Positions 23,804 through 35,400 of a DNA stretch of 64,000 bases are shown in pieces; within the stretch, counting starts at the first letter, position 1; the number at the start of each line of letters is the position of its first letter. A model generated the notes under the pieces. The model made no database searches and was not told the origin of the DNA. It saw nothing but the letters and a program-made list of their open reading frames with translations. Made by a program: the position numbers and the translations under genes. Location of the stretch: contig JBBPFI010000015.1 in NCBI GenBank assembly GCA_037974965.1, positions 593,001 through 657,000 of the forward strand, read 5' to 3'. Source of the stretch: Dacryopinax spathularia. Its lineage: Eukaryota > Basidiomycota > Dacrymycetes > Dacrymycetales > Dacrymycetaceae.

Positions 23804-25190
23804 ATTCGCTGAATGGAATCGATGGTTGGGTGTGGTGCTGTCGAGATAACGCCAGTAAAGGCGACCTTCTTATAGTCCTCCCCGGTGCGCAAGACCTGTG
23901 CGCCAATTAATTCACGTAGCAGACTCCACTTGATGGAAGGGCATGCTTGCGCCGAGGAAGGAGGGGCTTGGTTGCTGCTGGCAGTGGAAGGAGAGTAGAC
24001 CTGTGCCCGGAATCTCGGGATGACTCAACCGGGCTGTACGCCAGAGAGGGGATCCAGATAATGAGGAAGCACTGACCTCAGTCGCATTCCCATTGCAAAG
24101 GCTTTGCACATCCATGTCCGATCATTCAACATATGTTCGTTGCACAGCATCAGTCGGAACCGGACGAAGGCTCTGCAGGACCGGTATTCCGGTGTAACAC
24201 ATTCCAGATCATCATCCGACCGAAGTTGATGGCGCTGCAACATCATCGGTGTTCACACCGGCCTTCTGGGAAAGAGTATCGGAGCCGTACAAAAGCTTAA
24301 CACCGTGGGCATTCCGGCGCGATGCATTCAAGATCATCATCAGACCGAAGTTGACGGCCGTGCAACATCATCGGTGCTCACACCGGCCTTCTTCGGACTC
24401 CCCAGCATACAACTGCTCAGAAACGGAATCAAGGGGTTTGCACCGGTATTCCGGTGTTTCGGCAAGTCCAACGGGGACTGGCTTTCGCGAGAAATGTAGG
24501 ACAGAGAGCAATACCCTATTGTAGTCCTCTAAAGGAGATCATCTCAATTGGAGGGGGAAGGCCACAGGCATTCTACCATGCACCGCACAGTGCCGTTCTC
24601 AGCAATAGTCGACACTGAACCAGTATGACCGGACTGTGACTGCTGCAAAACAAAGAGCCGGAAGACGAGCAAAACAAAATGCGATGCCTGTTCCCGAGAC
24701 TTACCGGAATGCTGCTTAGTTGGGGAGGGGAATTCCGACGGGGACTATTGGAAGTCATCACGGTAGATGTGCGAGGGAAGATCTGCCGGGCCGGATTCTC
24801 GGATTTCCCCCACGGCATCACATTGCACTGCAAGACAGGGCGGCCATGAAAGGTATAAACCCTGAACGTGCAGTTACACGTTGTCCGAATGTGACTGCAG
24901 AGGGATAGCTCGTACAAGGCACCACACTTCCGATCCGGCTGTCATTCCCGCCATTGACGGTATCAATTTGGTGTACACAGTGCCACGGTGCTAACCGTTC
25001 TACCGCATCACGTTCTGGGCGCTCTACAGAAGGCCGCCGTGAGCTCCAAGCGAGAAAGATCAATGCAAGTGCGGGCCGGTTATAGCGAAGGGACGAGCAT
25101 TGGCCCGCTGTAACTGGCTAGTTTAGTTTAAACGTGGCAGGTCAACTGAGCTTCTACCAGAGTATGAACATAATGAAGGCGTGACTTGGA
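23804..25190. other. Non-coding stretch with motif copies and an imperfect direct repeat
   Basis: About 1.4 kb without a convincing gene; the open frames here are short and mostly lack ATG. It holds many island-motif copies (24181, 24311, 24443, about 24711, 24731 and 24790) and the 125-bp repeat described separately. The sequence may be the degraded remains of an earlier insertion or a regulatory block between the RPA70N-like gene and A1, which both read leftwards. Confidence 0.45.
24186..24460. repeat. Imperfect 125-bp direct repeat, each unit headed by the island motif
   Basis: Two units, starting at 24186 and 24311, share ATTCCGG, then CATTC, AGATCATCATC, GACCGAAGTTGA, TGCAACATCATCGGTG and TCACACCGGCCTTCT at the same offsets, with scattered substitutions. 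A third ATTCCGG at 24448 starts a partial unit without the later blocks. The period of 125 bp is measured between the ATTCCGG heads and also between the AGATCATCAT blocks. Confidence 0.7.
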
Positions 25191-27421
25191 TCAGAATGGT
25201 GATGTTACAGTTGGCATATTGCCCGCCAGTGTGGCTTTGATACGTTGCATCTCCCGAAGTAATTCGAAGATCAGCCGCAAGATCTTCACCTTCGCTGCCT
25301 TCCGAACGGGAAGCGAAGGGCTTTTCAAGCACAGAAGCAGCTCCTGATCCGACCTTGTAGCCTGAAGCAGGTTGTCCAGAACCTGTCTTGCACTGGCCGC
25401 GTGGAGCTGCAAAGCGAGCGGCACTCCCTCCCTCCTAGCCCTCTTCATTGGGCGCGCTGATCCCCATTCCAGTGGCAAGCTGGAGTTCTCACCATGTACT
25501 GAGGACGAGCCTGGCCGTGACGGATTTGAGTCGATCGAGAGTCCGAGAGCCGATGGTGGTGTGCCCGGAGGAAGGTGGGACCATAAAGCCGATAGCCCGC
25601 TAGCTGAAGGTCTACGAGTAAGATTGTAATCCACCGGATTGATAGACATCCCTTCATGTATGGGCGGTTGGGCAAATGGCGTGTCCAAGAAAAGATCTCC
25701 GTCTTGTTGAGATTCTAGTGCGTCATCGGAAACCTCGCCCTGTGTCTTCCGAGGCGTTGGAAGCGGCGGTGATCCTAACTCGGGCGGCCACCACGTGTCC
25801 GGTATAAGTGCCCTGAGACGGGGAGGTAGATATGTCGGCCCGACGGGCATGTTTGACTCCCTTTCTGTAATGACGGCCTTGAGCACATCAATAAAGCGCA
25901 GTTCCTCGTCTTCGAGGGACTTCGTATAGGGGCAATGATAGCGATACCAAGTTCGCATCGCGCTGAACTGCTAAAAGTGAGTACAATATCGAGATGCCTA
26001 GAATATATATGCATACCGCGGCGCCTATGGTACCCCCCACAATGCTTTCCCCCGCCCGCAACGCTATAACCCCCTCCCTTAGAATTTTCGCGTACCTAGG
26101 CGCAAAGAGGCGGCTAGGTATCTTGCAGTATCCCGAAGAATCCGTGGCAGCACGACGATCCCAGGGCACGAATCCGGGTACGTTTCCAGGTAAAAGAAAG
26201 GGGGCCAGACGGACCGGATTACGCTCCAGAACAGGGGTATAGACCTTGTTGAACGTCTCTGCCCACTGTAGCTCGATGTCCGCGAAGACCGTGTACAAGG
26301 CTCGAACAGCATCAGTCACTTCCGTGGGCCTCTTGATGGCGTGCTCGAGGATCGCGTCCTAGGAAAAGTCAGCACGCCGGCCAAATCCGTGATTGAGTAC
26401 GTACCAAGGGCTCGATGCACGCCTCAATCCATCTTTGGAAGGCTGGGAGATCTCCCTGTATTAAATCTGGAGATTCCTCCAAGGTGGACAACCTATCGAA
26501 TGCCTTTCGCAACTGCCCCGTGAACTGAACAGCGCAGTCGGCCAATGAATAGCGGAAGGTAGTGGGGGTTTCGGGCCGGAATTCTTGTAGCCATTCGGGC
26601 CGAGGAAAGTTGGCGGCCCGGTTGGATCCCCGGGACGCCAGTTTCTGAAGATGATCAAAAAGATCCGCAAACTCATTCTTGTAAACATCGGGCATTTCAA
26701 TCTGGGATTGCTCGAACGCCCGCTGAACTGAGTTCTGGAAAGAGTAAATTCAGGGGCCAAATTGTCCTGAAACACATACCCAACAAGTCTCAACGCGGTC
26801 CACCCATTCATCAAGCGCCGCGATTGGGTTGCGAGGCCGGTGCGACACCACTTCGCGCAAGCGGAGCCACAAGCTGCCACTGATACATCCGGTCACAGTA
26901 TCGCGCCGATCTTCGGCAGTAACGATTGGCGGAGCCGCGGGCAAGCGGCTTGCCTCCCAGGTAGTCTGCAAGGACCGTACGGCATCTCGTACCCTCGGGT
27001 CGTCGCAAACAGCAGTCGCCAGGCTGGGAGTAATATAGAATATGAATCGATTCCCAGCAGATCTGATCGCTTTCACGTATTCCAACCAGAAGAGGAAGTT
27101 ATCCGTCAGATCCGGGGGAAATCTGACGCCCTTCTGGATGAAGGCAGCAATCGTCATCATCTGATCCGGATCAGTTGAAATCTCCGAATGAGCATGAGCG
27201 ATTACCCAGGTTCCCATGGATTCATCGAGGTAATCTCGATGGTTGTCGGGGTTTGGAGGGAGGCTGTTGTGCAGGAGCAATCCTCTGTACTGATTCGCCA
27301 CAGCTTCTGAATGATTGACCGGCGAGGAGAGCTGGTCCTCCTGCATCAACACAGCTGTTTCTTGAGTATTTCCCAGGGCACCGAGACCGGGGCTACTGGA
27401 CGGTTCAGATAGTTGTGACAT
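25191..27421 (-). CDS. Island gene family A, copy 1 (unknown function)
   Basis: Multi-exon gene starting at ATG 27421 (MSQLSEPSSSPGLG). The exon order is: N-terminus to MMTIAAFIQKGVRFPPDLTD, then WLEYVKAIRSAGNRFIFYIT, TVTGCISGSLWLRLREVVSH and EWVDRVETCW; intron; NSVQRAFEQSQIEMPDVYKN, FDHLQKLASRGSNRAANFPR and DLIQGDLPAFQRWIEACIEP; intron; VTDAVRALYTVFADIELQWA and IPSRLFAPRYAKILREGVIA; intron; MRTWYRYHCPYTKSLEDEEL to the stop at 25191. It is about 650 residues. The C-terminal end is a long helix (LRLIFELLREMQRIKATLAG). All blocks align with copies A2 and A3 in order. No known domain, membrane segment or signal peptide is visible. Motif copies encode RPEWLQEFRPETP. Confidence 0.7.
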
Positions 27422-27830
27422 GATCGATCACTGGGGATGCAGAGGCGGCCGCTGTTCGATGGATACAAGGAGGAACGAGGTTTCGGGCACTGAGGAGGAC
27501 GTGATACCCTTGGCCCACGCGGAAGACAAAACGCCACCGACTATTTTGTGACGGGCCGATATTTGTGAATTCCGGGCCGGGCAACGGGAAGAGAAGCGAC
27601 TGTTAGATCCGTCCCTTTAATGGAACACAGCTGAATGGCATGGAAGCGAAGAGACGGGATGGGGGTGGCTTGAAGTCTTAGAGGAGGGAATGTGCCCATG
27701 ACTATGGTGCATCTGCCTTCTTACTGCCGAAACCGGGCTCAGGGGCTGGTCCCCGTCGCCTTCCACACGGCTGTCATATACAGTTTTGCCGCTCTCGTCG
27801 CATCTCACAACTTGAAGGCTCAACCACAAC
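27422..27830. other. Divergent promoter spacer between A1 and a small plus-strand gene
   Basis: About 0.41 kb separating the A1 start (leftwards) and the ATG at 27831 (rightwards). It contains a strong island motif pair (GGGCCGATATTTGTGAATTCC region, 27551-27580). No ORF of note. Confidence 0.4.
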
Positions 27831-28229
27831 ATGGATCCGCAAGTCGCCTTCTTGGAGTACAATCCTCTCAGGCGCCTCCTCCGAGTGGAGGCACTGAACT
27901 TGTTGGAGCGCGATCACGACGGGGCATGGGAGGTCTACGCCTGGATGCAGCGACACTCGTTGTTCGTGCATCTGTCCCGACCGGAATTATTTCCCGGCTA
28001 TCTCCGCAAGGTCAAAACCACACTGGCAGAAGAATTCGATGATACTGGCATGACAGCGGATCAGAAGACGTGCCGAATTGAACTGGTTGTTTTCGACCTA
28101 TTAGAAGCCGCAGCAGGCTACATGCTGGACAGAGACGTTCTGGTAATTGAAGCAGAATGCAGTCAGTTTAACTCACTCCCTGGAAGCCTACCCGACCTAA
28201 CCATTTGTGGGAAGGGGCGGAAGAAGTAA
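27831..28229 (+). CDS. Small hypothetical island protein
   Basis: A 132-codon frame from ATG 27831 with good protein character: MDPQVAFLEYNPLRRLLRVE, ALNLLERDHDGAWEVYAWMQ, HLSRPELFPGYLRKVKTTLA, then CRIELVVFDLLEAAAGYMLD. The composition suggests an all-helical soluble protein. The last 25 codons are less convincing and may be read-through of an intron, so the true 3' end is uncertain. No family was recognised. It is divergent from A1 and convergent with A2. Confidence 0.5.
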   Translation: MDPQVAFLEYNPLRRLLRVEALNLLERDHDGAWEVYAWMQRHSLFVHLSRPELFPGYLRKVKTTLAEEFDDTGMTADQKTCRIELVVFDLLEAAAGYMLDRDVLVIEAECSQFNSLPGSLPDLTICGKGRKK

Positions 28230-28526
28230 CAGCTTCCACGGAACGCGTCTTTCAACCTGACGACCGTGAGCCGTGTCCTGACGAGGTATTCGAGTGGTGG
28301 GAAGTCCACGGCACGCCATGAAGACGAACTTTATAACATATGCGGCAGCACCATCATACTCTGTCTTCGTGGGGTGTAGCCCTTGAAGGGAGCGCATGAA
28401 GTAACGAGTAGGGGATGAGCGGGGAGGAATCTTCCAAATCAGCCATGTGTGGTTCTATCGCATCATGTAATTTGCAGGACCGTTTGTATGCTTTGTTCGA
28501 GGCACCGGAATACATAGCTGTCACAT

Positions 28527-30759
28527 TTACCTTACATCCCACCGGAGCCCAAGCGATAATTTCTCCATCTCACCTCGCAGACGTAACAGCAACTTCAAAA
28601 CCTCGAACTTTGCTTGCTGTCTCTCGATGACCGCACTTTGCTGCAGCCGGATGACCGTCGAACCGTTCGTTTGCAGGAGCTGAACGATTTCCACCACAAC
28701 ATTACGGGCCTGGCGCAGATCTTCAAGACGTAGGCAGGTCGTTTGGTGGCCAGTTTGAGAAGCTGAAACCCCGGGAGGATTCGATGTCGGTCCGTCAAGA
28801 GAACGGCCGGCAAGTGCGGGCCGGCATTCCGGAAAGCCGTCTGCTTCCGGCAGCGATTCCGGCGCCGAGGTTGGACCGGAACGAAGGAGGTGCGCTACGC
28901 CGTAATCCATAGGGTCAATGGGCAAGCCCTCTTGAATGGGCGGGAAGGCATGTGAATTGTCGAGAAGGATATCGTCCGAATGTCCGGGCTCCAACATTCT
29001 CGTGCATCTCGTCTCGCCACCGCGTTCACCGTGCACATGGCCTGTATCCTCCGAGGTTGAGCCTGATGAAGAGTGCACTGGAAGATCATCGGGCGTTCGG
29101 GGCCATAGAATGTGCGGAACCAGAATCCGCAATTCGGGCCGAAGGTAAGAGGGGCCGACTGGGAAACGCACGGCGCGTGCGCGAAGGATGGCAACCAAGG
29201 AACGTATGAAGTAAATTTCTCTCAAAAGGATAGCCTTAGGACGAGGACATCGATAGCGATACCATGACCGCATCGCGCTCAGCTGGTAAAATCCGTAAAT
29301 GTTACCCGGAAAGCAGGGGAAAGAAAGCGCTCACAGTACGCAAAATGCTGGCGGAGCCGGGGTCGACCTTTTTTTCTACTGCACGTATACCCTCTTCCAA
29401 AATAAGGACATACGTCCGAGGAAAGAGTCGAGGAGGAACTCTGCTACACCCCGTTCCCTCCTCAACTCGGCTGCGATCCCAAGGAGCGAATGCTGGCGTA
29501 TTGGCCGTAAGAAGAAGAGGAGCTAGAGCTATGGCGCGTCCTGGCAATCGGCGGGTATAGCTATGCGGAAATCTGTCGCTCCATTGGAGCTCGATATCCG
29601 AGAAGAGAATGTAGATCGAGCGCATAGAATCCGTGATTGCCGACGGCGTGTCCGTCGCCAACGCGATGAGAGACTCCTTAAAAGAAGATGAGGATAAGGC
29701 CGGCGTCCGCCCACGTCACGCACCAAGGGTGCCTGACAAAAGATCATCCAGTCTTCAAACTGCTTCACGGAGGCTTCGAGAATGTCTGGTGAGTCTCCGA
29801 TGCTTGCAAGCCGCCGGAATATCGTCCCCCACTGTCCTTCCATTTGGACGGCAAGATCATGCAAAGAATATTGAAATGTGGACGCCAATCCGCCTCGACC
29901 CGTAGTGGGCCTGCTCAGCCAGCTCGGACGTGATAGTGCGCTGGCCCGGCGAGACCCGCGTCGGGCAAGCCGCTCGAAAACATCGTATAAGACCGAGATC
30001 TCAAGCAGATATCGATCAGGCATGGGGAGAAGTGCCTCGTCGAAATCGGCCTGGATGTCTTTCTATGGCGGATAAGGATACCAGCTCCAAGTGAATATGC
30101 AGGCTTACCCAGTAGCTATCCACCCGTACGACCCACTCGTCTATCTCGCCAATGTCAACGCGAGGTCGGCGAGCAACCATTTCCCGAAGGCGGAGCCAAG
30201 TCGTTCCTTCCACGCACCCAGTCACAATATCACGTCGCCGTTCCGCGTTTACAATCGTGGGGAGTCCTGAAATTCGACCTCTTTCCCACTCTGTCTGGAT
30301 GGAGATCACCAGCGCTTCCACATCAGATCCAGGGCAGACTCGTTGCACGAGGTCCGGCCCGATGCTAAACACAAACTTTATCCTTGCTTGGCGGGCCGTT
30401 TTCAAGTAGATAAGCCAGTCTGAGAACAGCGCTCTGAAGGATGGGGGAAAAGGCAAGCCTTTCTGAAGGAACGCCGCAATGACCATCATCTACAGAGCGG
30501 CCAAGGTTAGACTGTGAGACACAGAAAAACCTCACTTCCGCACCCAGATAGCGAAGTTAGTCTCGATGTACCTCGGCGCTCTCACCGGATCGACAGTAGC
30601 CGTGCCGGCGAGTTCTCGGAGCAGCCGTTCCAAGCGCAGAAGGAGATAGTCCGCCATGAGGTTGCCGGGATCTGACCACATATGTGGCGGAGCTGTGGCC
30701 GGAGCTAACTCCATCGTCTCAAAGCCTTGACTACTGCAGGGCGTAGATCGTTCCGACAT
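28527..30759 (-). CDS. Island gene family A, copy 2 (unknown function)
   Basis: Paralog of A1 with the same block and intron order. The start is ATG 30759 (MSERSTPCSSQGFETMELAP; compare A1 MSQLSEPSSSPGLGA). Exon 1 ends at ETNFAIW, and the next begins MMVIAAFLQKGLPFPPSFRA. Then come WLIYLKTARQARIKFVFSIG, DIVTGCVEGTTWLRLREMVA and EWVVRVDSYW; then PDRYLLEISVLYDVFERLAR and DILEASVKQFEDWMIFCQAP; then ITDSMRSIYILFSDIELQWS and VPPRLFPRTYVLILEEGIRA; then MRSWYRYRCPRPKAILLREI to the stop. The C-terminus is again helical (QAKFEVLKLLLRLRGEMEKL). It shares ordered blocks with A1 but is clearly diverged, so it is not a recent duplicate. It sits 0.23 kb downstream of B1 on the same strand, mirroring B2-A3. 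Confidence 0.7.
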
Positions 30760-30986
30760 GGTGTGCAGGAGGAGGTGACCTTGCCCGGAACCTGGCACGA
30801 GAACGCCAGCAAAAACGCCACTCGAAGGTGACACCGAATGGCGGGCCGGAATACCGGCAAAACCAGCTGAACGGGCCGCCCTCGGCAAATCAAGGTATGG
30901 AAAATAATCGTTCAATCTTTTATGTGCATAGGATGAAGCGTTGCAGGGACCGGGAATGTATACAGTTAAGGAGAGCAGAGATGAAA

Positions 30987-32159
30987 CTAAACAGATGGCG
31001 AGGGCCTTTCGGAGATGTACACAGCTATTGCCTCCAACGCTGCGTCTGTCGCCGTGGCGAGTACAGTTGTTGCAGTAACGATCTCAGGAGCACACTCCGG
31101 ACCGCCCTCATACAGATCACCGCCGAGTGACAACCTTGTGATGAGGGAGTTGAGCCCCTCAATAACATCATCCACGTCGTGGCCAACCGCATCCGTAGTA
31201 ACTGAGAAGGCCATGTTCACTGGCGACGCGGGCAGTTCGATGGTGCGCTTGGAGACAGATGACGAGCCCACTGTGGTAGATGGTCCTGCGCAAGCGTTTG
31301 CGTCGATCTCCGCCGTTGGTAGCATAGCGTGCATACTACCGCCGGCCGGGGTTTGCAGCACGCTCATTGAGAATTGCGAAGGGGGAGGGGCAGGGTCCTT
31401 CGCTTTATCATATCCTTTGTGCCGAGTGGCCGCAAACCTGTCTTTGATCGATGGACGAGGCCACTTCTTTGCAACATCGGAAGCGGCGGGAATACCCGGA
31501 GCTTGCGGAAAGAGCCAGGAGAGGACAGCGGACTCGAATTCCGGGCCGTAAATTGCTTTGTCCTCCTGTGTCGTTCTCGCCCATGCTGAATGGCCGGGCT
31601 TGCGATCTCCTAGCAGCTCCCAGTGCTGCACCGGGACTGAAGATAGGGAATCAGACACCTGGAACTATTCGGTGTTCCCCCACTTACTGAAGACGAAGAA
31701 CGCATTGTAATAAGTTGACGGGTCGCCTACTTGGGCAGCCTTCGCGCAGTGATGGGATACATATCTCGCGCAAATCCGCTTCAAACCTGATTTGTTGCGC
31801 TGTGGGGTGCCATTGCAGACGTAGCAGCCGTATGAGCCGGATGCGAGCTGGGGCAAACATCAGATCGCCTTTCTAGTCATTCCACCTCAACGTACCAAGA
31901 GATCCTCTTCACGAAGTCCGTGGTTCCGTACGCGTATAAACCCGATGGTCTCCACCTCGACGATGTTCGGAGGTAGGGGTCGGGCCGACAGATCCCAGTC
32001 GACTGGGAGATACGGGCACAGCAGCTGAGGAAGATGTGCCCTTGCGAAAGGAAGCAGTTCCTCCGTGGACGGAACTAGCTCGTGCGGCAGACTTTCTGGG
32101 GAAGGACAAATTTCGACCTCGTCGGCCATCGCAACTGTGGGATACGAAGTGGTCGACAT
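30987..32159 (-). CDS. Island gene family B, short copy (cysteine-containing, unknown function)
   Basis: Three exons starting at ATG 32159 (MSTTSYPTVAMADEVEICPS), roughly 355 residues. Block order: DWDLSARPLPPNIVEVETIG with FIRVRNHGLREEDLL; intron; LASGSYGCYVCNGTPQRNKS with GLKRICARYVSHHCAKA and STYYNAFFVF; intron (donor about 31688, acceptor about 31639); IPVQHWELLGDRKPGHSAWA, FESAVLSWLFPQAPGIPAAS, a Ser/Pro linker and a helical C-terminus (DVDDVIEGLNSLITRLSLGG). It matches only the C-terminal half of B2, with conserved intron positions and phases. The C-x2-C pair (CYVC) is kept; the second C-x2-C of B2 (CYKC) is here CAKA, so any zinc site is probably altered. Function unknown. Confidence 0.68.
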
Positions 32160-32433
32160 GAGCGAGGATAGATAGAACAAGAAGTCATGGCATGGTCTGC
32201 GGAGGGGCGGGGCTTATGAATCGCAGTTAGTGGCGCATAACACCATGCTTCCGAACATCTTCCACCCGGTGTCGCCAGTCGAGCCGGAGACCGAGGCCAT
32301 AATGGAAGTTCGGCCCGGAAACGGTTATGGAGCGGGTGCAAAATACACCCGCGCATCTGGAGAAGTTCCTCGCTGCGTTCCAGAGTAACTCTTCCCTAGC
32401 TCCCATCTACCTGTTACCATCACTGCAACACCA
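32160..32433. promoter_or_regulatory. Bidirectional promoter region at the centre of the mirrored A-B / B-A array
   Basis: A 274-bp spacer between divergent paralogs B1 and B2. It contains one island motif variant (CGGCCCGGAAACGG, about 32311-32324). No clear TATA box was recognised. Because the two paralogs share it, they are likely co-expressed. Confidence 0.5.
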
Positions 32434-35400
32434 ATGTCCACTGACGTGCCGGAGCACTATGATATTCCATCGATGCTTCCCGCCCAAGAGCGGTTTGCAG
32501 ATAGCCTTACGCCGTTCAAACATTATCCCCAGCGTCTGGCCGACTTCGAATACTGGGTAACCGAAACTCTTGTCGCCTGGGTAGTGGAATGTATCCCTAA
32601 ATTCTGAGAGCAAAGGAGCTGACGCCGGTACAGAGAGAGATTACATTCGTCGCTTCTGAGGAAAACCTTTGGGATGACAACTTGCGCGAGTGTTACGCCG
32701 CTTGGTACACTTTTTTCACCTTGCGGTGCGCAGACTGGGGTTATGCCGTGCCTCCGTCCATGTGGGACGGCGTCTCCGGCGTCGATGAAGAAGCAAAACT
32801 CCGAGCAAGGGCCATGATATCGCGTTTCCGGGGTAGTTCCGGCCCGACTCTGGAAGAAGAGCCTAGGTTGTCCGCTCAAGATGCTCCGGAGACAAGGCTC
32901 GACCCGCCACCGGCCACCCAACCGCCACAAAGTTCCTCGCCTGGGCAAACTGCCCCGCCACCGGCCACCCAACCGCCACAAAGTTCCTCGCCTGGGCAAA
33001 CTGCCCCTCCTCAACAAGACGCCCCTCGGCGTACTCGAAGGAAAGGGGAGTTGCGTCTGGACTATGTGGACCTCCGGTATTCCACTCGTCCATCATCTGC
33101 CCGGTCGCACATCACGTCCGGCCCGGAATCCCGATCTGCGCCGCCGGTCGCACATGACCAAACCGAAGCTGTAGCAACCCGAAAGCTATCCCACGCTGCC
33201 AATTCTCCGGCGCCATCCCGCAGGTCTGTGGAAGGGACGGGTCGTTCCACGGATGTTGCTAGCCGATCACTTATACAGCTTGAGCACGTTCCCACCCATT
33301 CCAACACCATCCATACAACAGCGCCTAACCTCCAGCCGCGCATCAACCGCATCAAAGCAGCTGAGCAAGTGCTGCTGGGCGATTCTCTTTGCAGGATGCA
33401 GCTCGCGGTCATCGAGTGCATGCGGCCTACTTCTGACAAGGGTTACGAAGTGGCTGAACGCCTTGCTAAAATGCTGGTGAGTTCTTCTATCAGATGCCCT
33501 CTGTTAGAAGGGGTATTGAGGCCATGCTAGAGATCCATCGTCTCGGCTTGGCGCGCCGCGAGGGTACCTTTCGGCCCATTCTTCCGCGAGAATATTCGAT
33601 ATGCACTGTGGTGTCTCCGGACGAATTACGTCTCTGTCTTCGCGTCGAAGAACTGGCTTCAATACTTCGGTCGTGACTTTTTGCGTTCCGTTGATCAAGT
33701 TGAATGCGAAACCTGGGATTTGCAAAATGCCTGGGGGGAGACCCCTCCTAGCACGACACCCGCGCTATCTGTGGCCCTGAATGAGCTTGATGAGATCAGT
33801 TATTACGCAACGTACACAAGTCGAACTGAGTATGAGGTGTGGATGGAGAACACAGCTAGGCCCGTGGTAAGCGAATGGTCATCAGGTGTTCTGCGATGCT
33901 AAATTCGACCAGAATATCATCGCCACGACCGTTGCGGCAAATCCGCGGCTCAGTTGTCGCACTTTCACGGCCGTCGTTCTAGTTCTAGCCCGATTCCATG
34001 CCTACCTGCAGGTCCGGTATGGCACCCGGGCTCGACTAGATTGGGATGCCATAGAAGCTATGCCCACTGTGCACTGGCCTCTGCCGAAGCGCCCGGAATA
34101 TCGGGCCGATGGACTACCAACGAAATTTGGACTGTTCATACCGCATTCACTTCGCACGGTTTCGAGTATCCCGAAGTGCCCCAAACGTGACAAGGTCGCG
34201 GTGAAAGAGTGGGTAGCGCGACTGGATGTATTGGTAAGCACTGCCCCTGTCCTCGAAAGTTGGCTGACCGTTGCTCAGTCGCCAATCACTGCTCGATATG
34301 CCGATCTGGAGCTTCCGTACCCTATGAAATTCACGGCCTGGCTCGTGACCATCTTGAAGAGCCTGAAACGGGCGGTAGACACATACGGTGTCCGTGTGCC
34401 GCCCTTCACGACAACCATCCCGTATTCAGTCTTTGAGGAAGCGGAAGCTTCCGACCTTCGGACCGACAAGCCCTCCAGAAGAATCGCGAAGCGTGCTCCG
34501 TCTGATGTGTCACATTCCTCCCAAGATGAGGAGGACGTGCTCATCATCAATTCGAAAAGAATGAGCATTGAACTCAGCACGGACGAACACATTCAAGAAC
34601 TCCTGTATCCTCTTGTGTCTCCTACTGCGTCCAGCAAGGCCCACCCTTACCCGACGAGGTCGCATGACAAGGGTAAAGGAAGGGCACGAGATGACATCAT
34701 CGTCTCATTGGGTGCGGAAGACTCCGAGTCTGAGGCCCCCTACGCAGACGAGTCCGAATCCGGCCACTCCTCCGAGTCATACCATGAAGAAAGCGAGTCG
34801 GATGACAGCAGTGATTCCCAAGAGGTGGCCAAACCCAAAGGAAAGCGTGGTGGATCTACTCAGGAGAAGTCTATTACGGCTTCAAAGCGAGAAGCTCTGA
34901 CCTCTGCGCGTAAAGGAAAGCAGAAGGCTACGGCGAAGAAGGTGATTCAGTACAAATTTGATGACAAGCTCTTCGAAGGCGCGCCTACACAGTCCACGCG
35001 GTTATTGGACGGGGTGGATCGGGCACGTTGCGTCTGCCCGTATGGTGCGGCGATTTTCGATGTCCGTAAGGAGTCCGGCCCTACCATAGCAGATGTGGAG
35101 ACCCTGGGCTATGTCCGCGTTGTAGGTCACGACCTGCCCCGTGATGTTCTTGTACGTCTTTTTTTCGATCGAAGTACTTCCAACGTTGACAGGTTCAGTT
35201 GGCTGTCGGTCAATACGCATGCGAAGCCTGCCACAACGAGCCTGGAACTACCAAGGCTGGGATTCATCGGATTTGTGTTCGATATCCCAACGCAGCTTGT
35301 TACAAATGCCATAGAAGTAAAGGCGGCTGTCTCTTCTATAATAAGTACTACTGCGCCAGTGAGTGTTCCCCGTTTCTACCTGCCAACCACTTGCTGATGT

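Noticed and set aside
31015-31551. Plus-strand open frame of 178 codons
   Set aside because: It is antisense to the B1 gene, whose minus-strand frame is supported by its paralog B2 and conserved introns.
33494-33676. Separate small gene reading AMLEIHRLGLARREG after B2 exon 2
   Set aside because: A different acceptor at 33530 gives a phase-matched exon that stays open into the next exons, so the segment belongs to B2 and this frame is a shadow.
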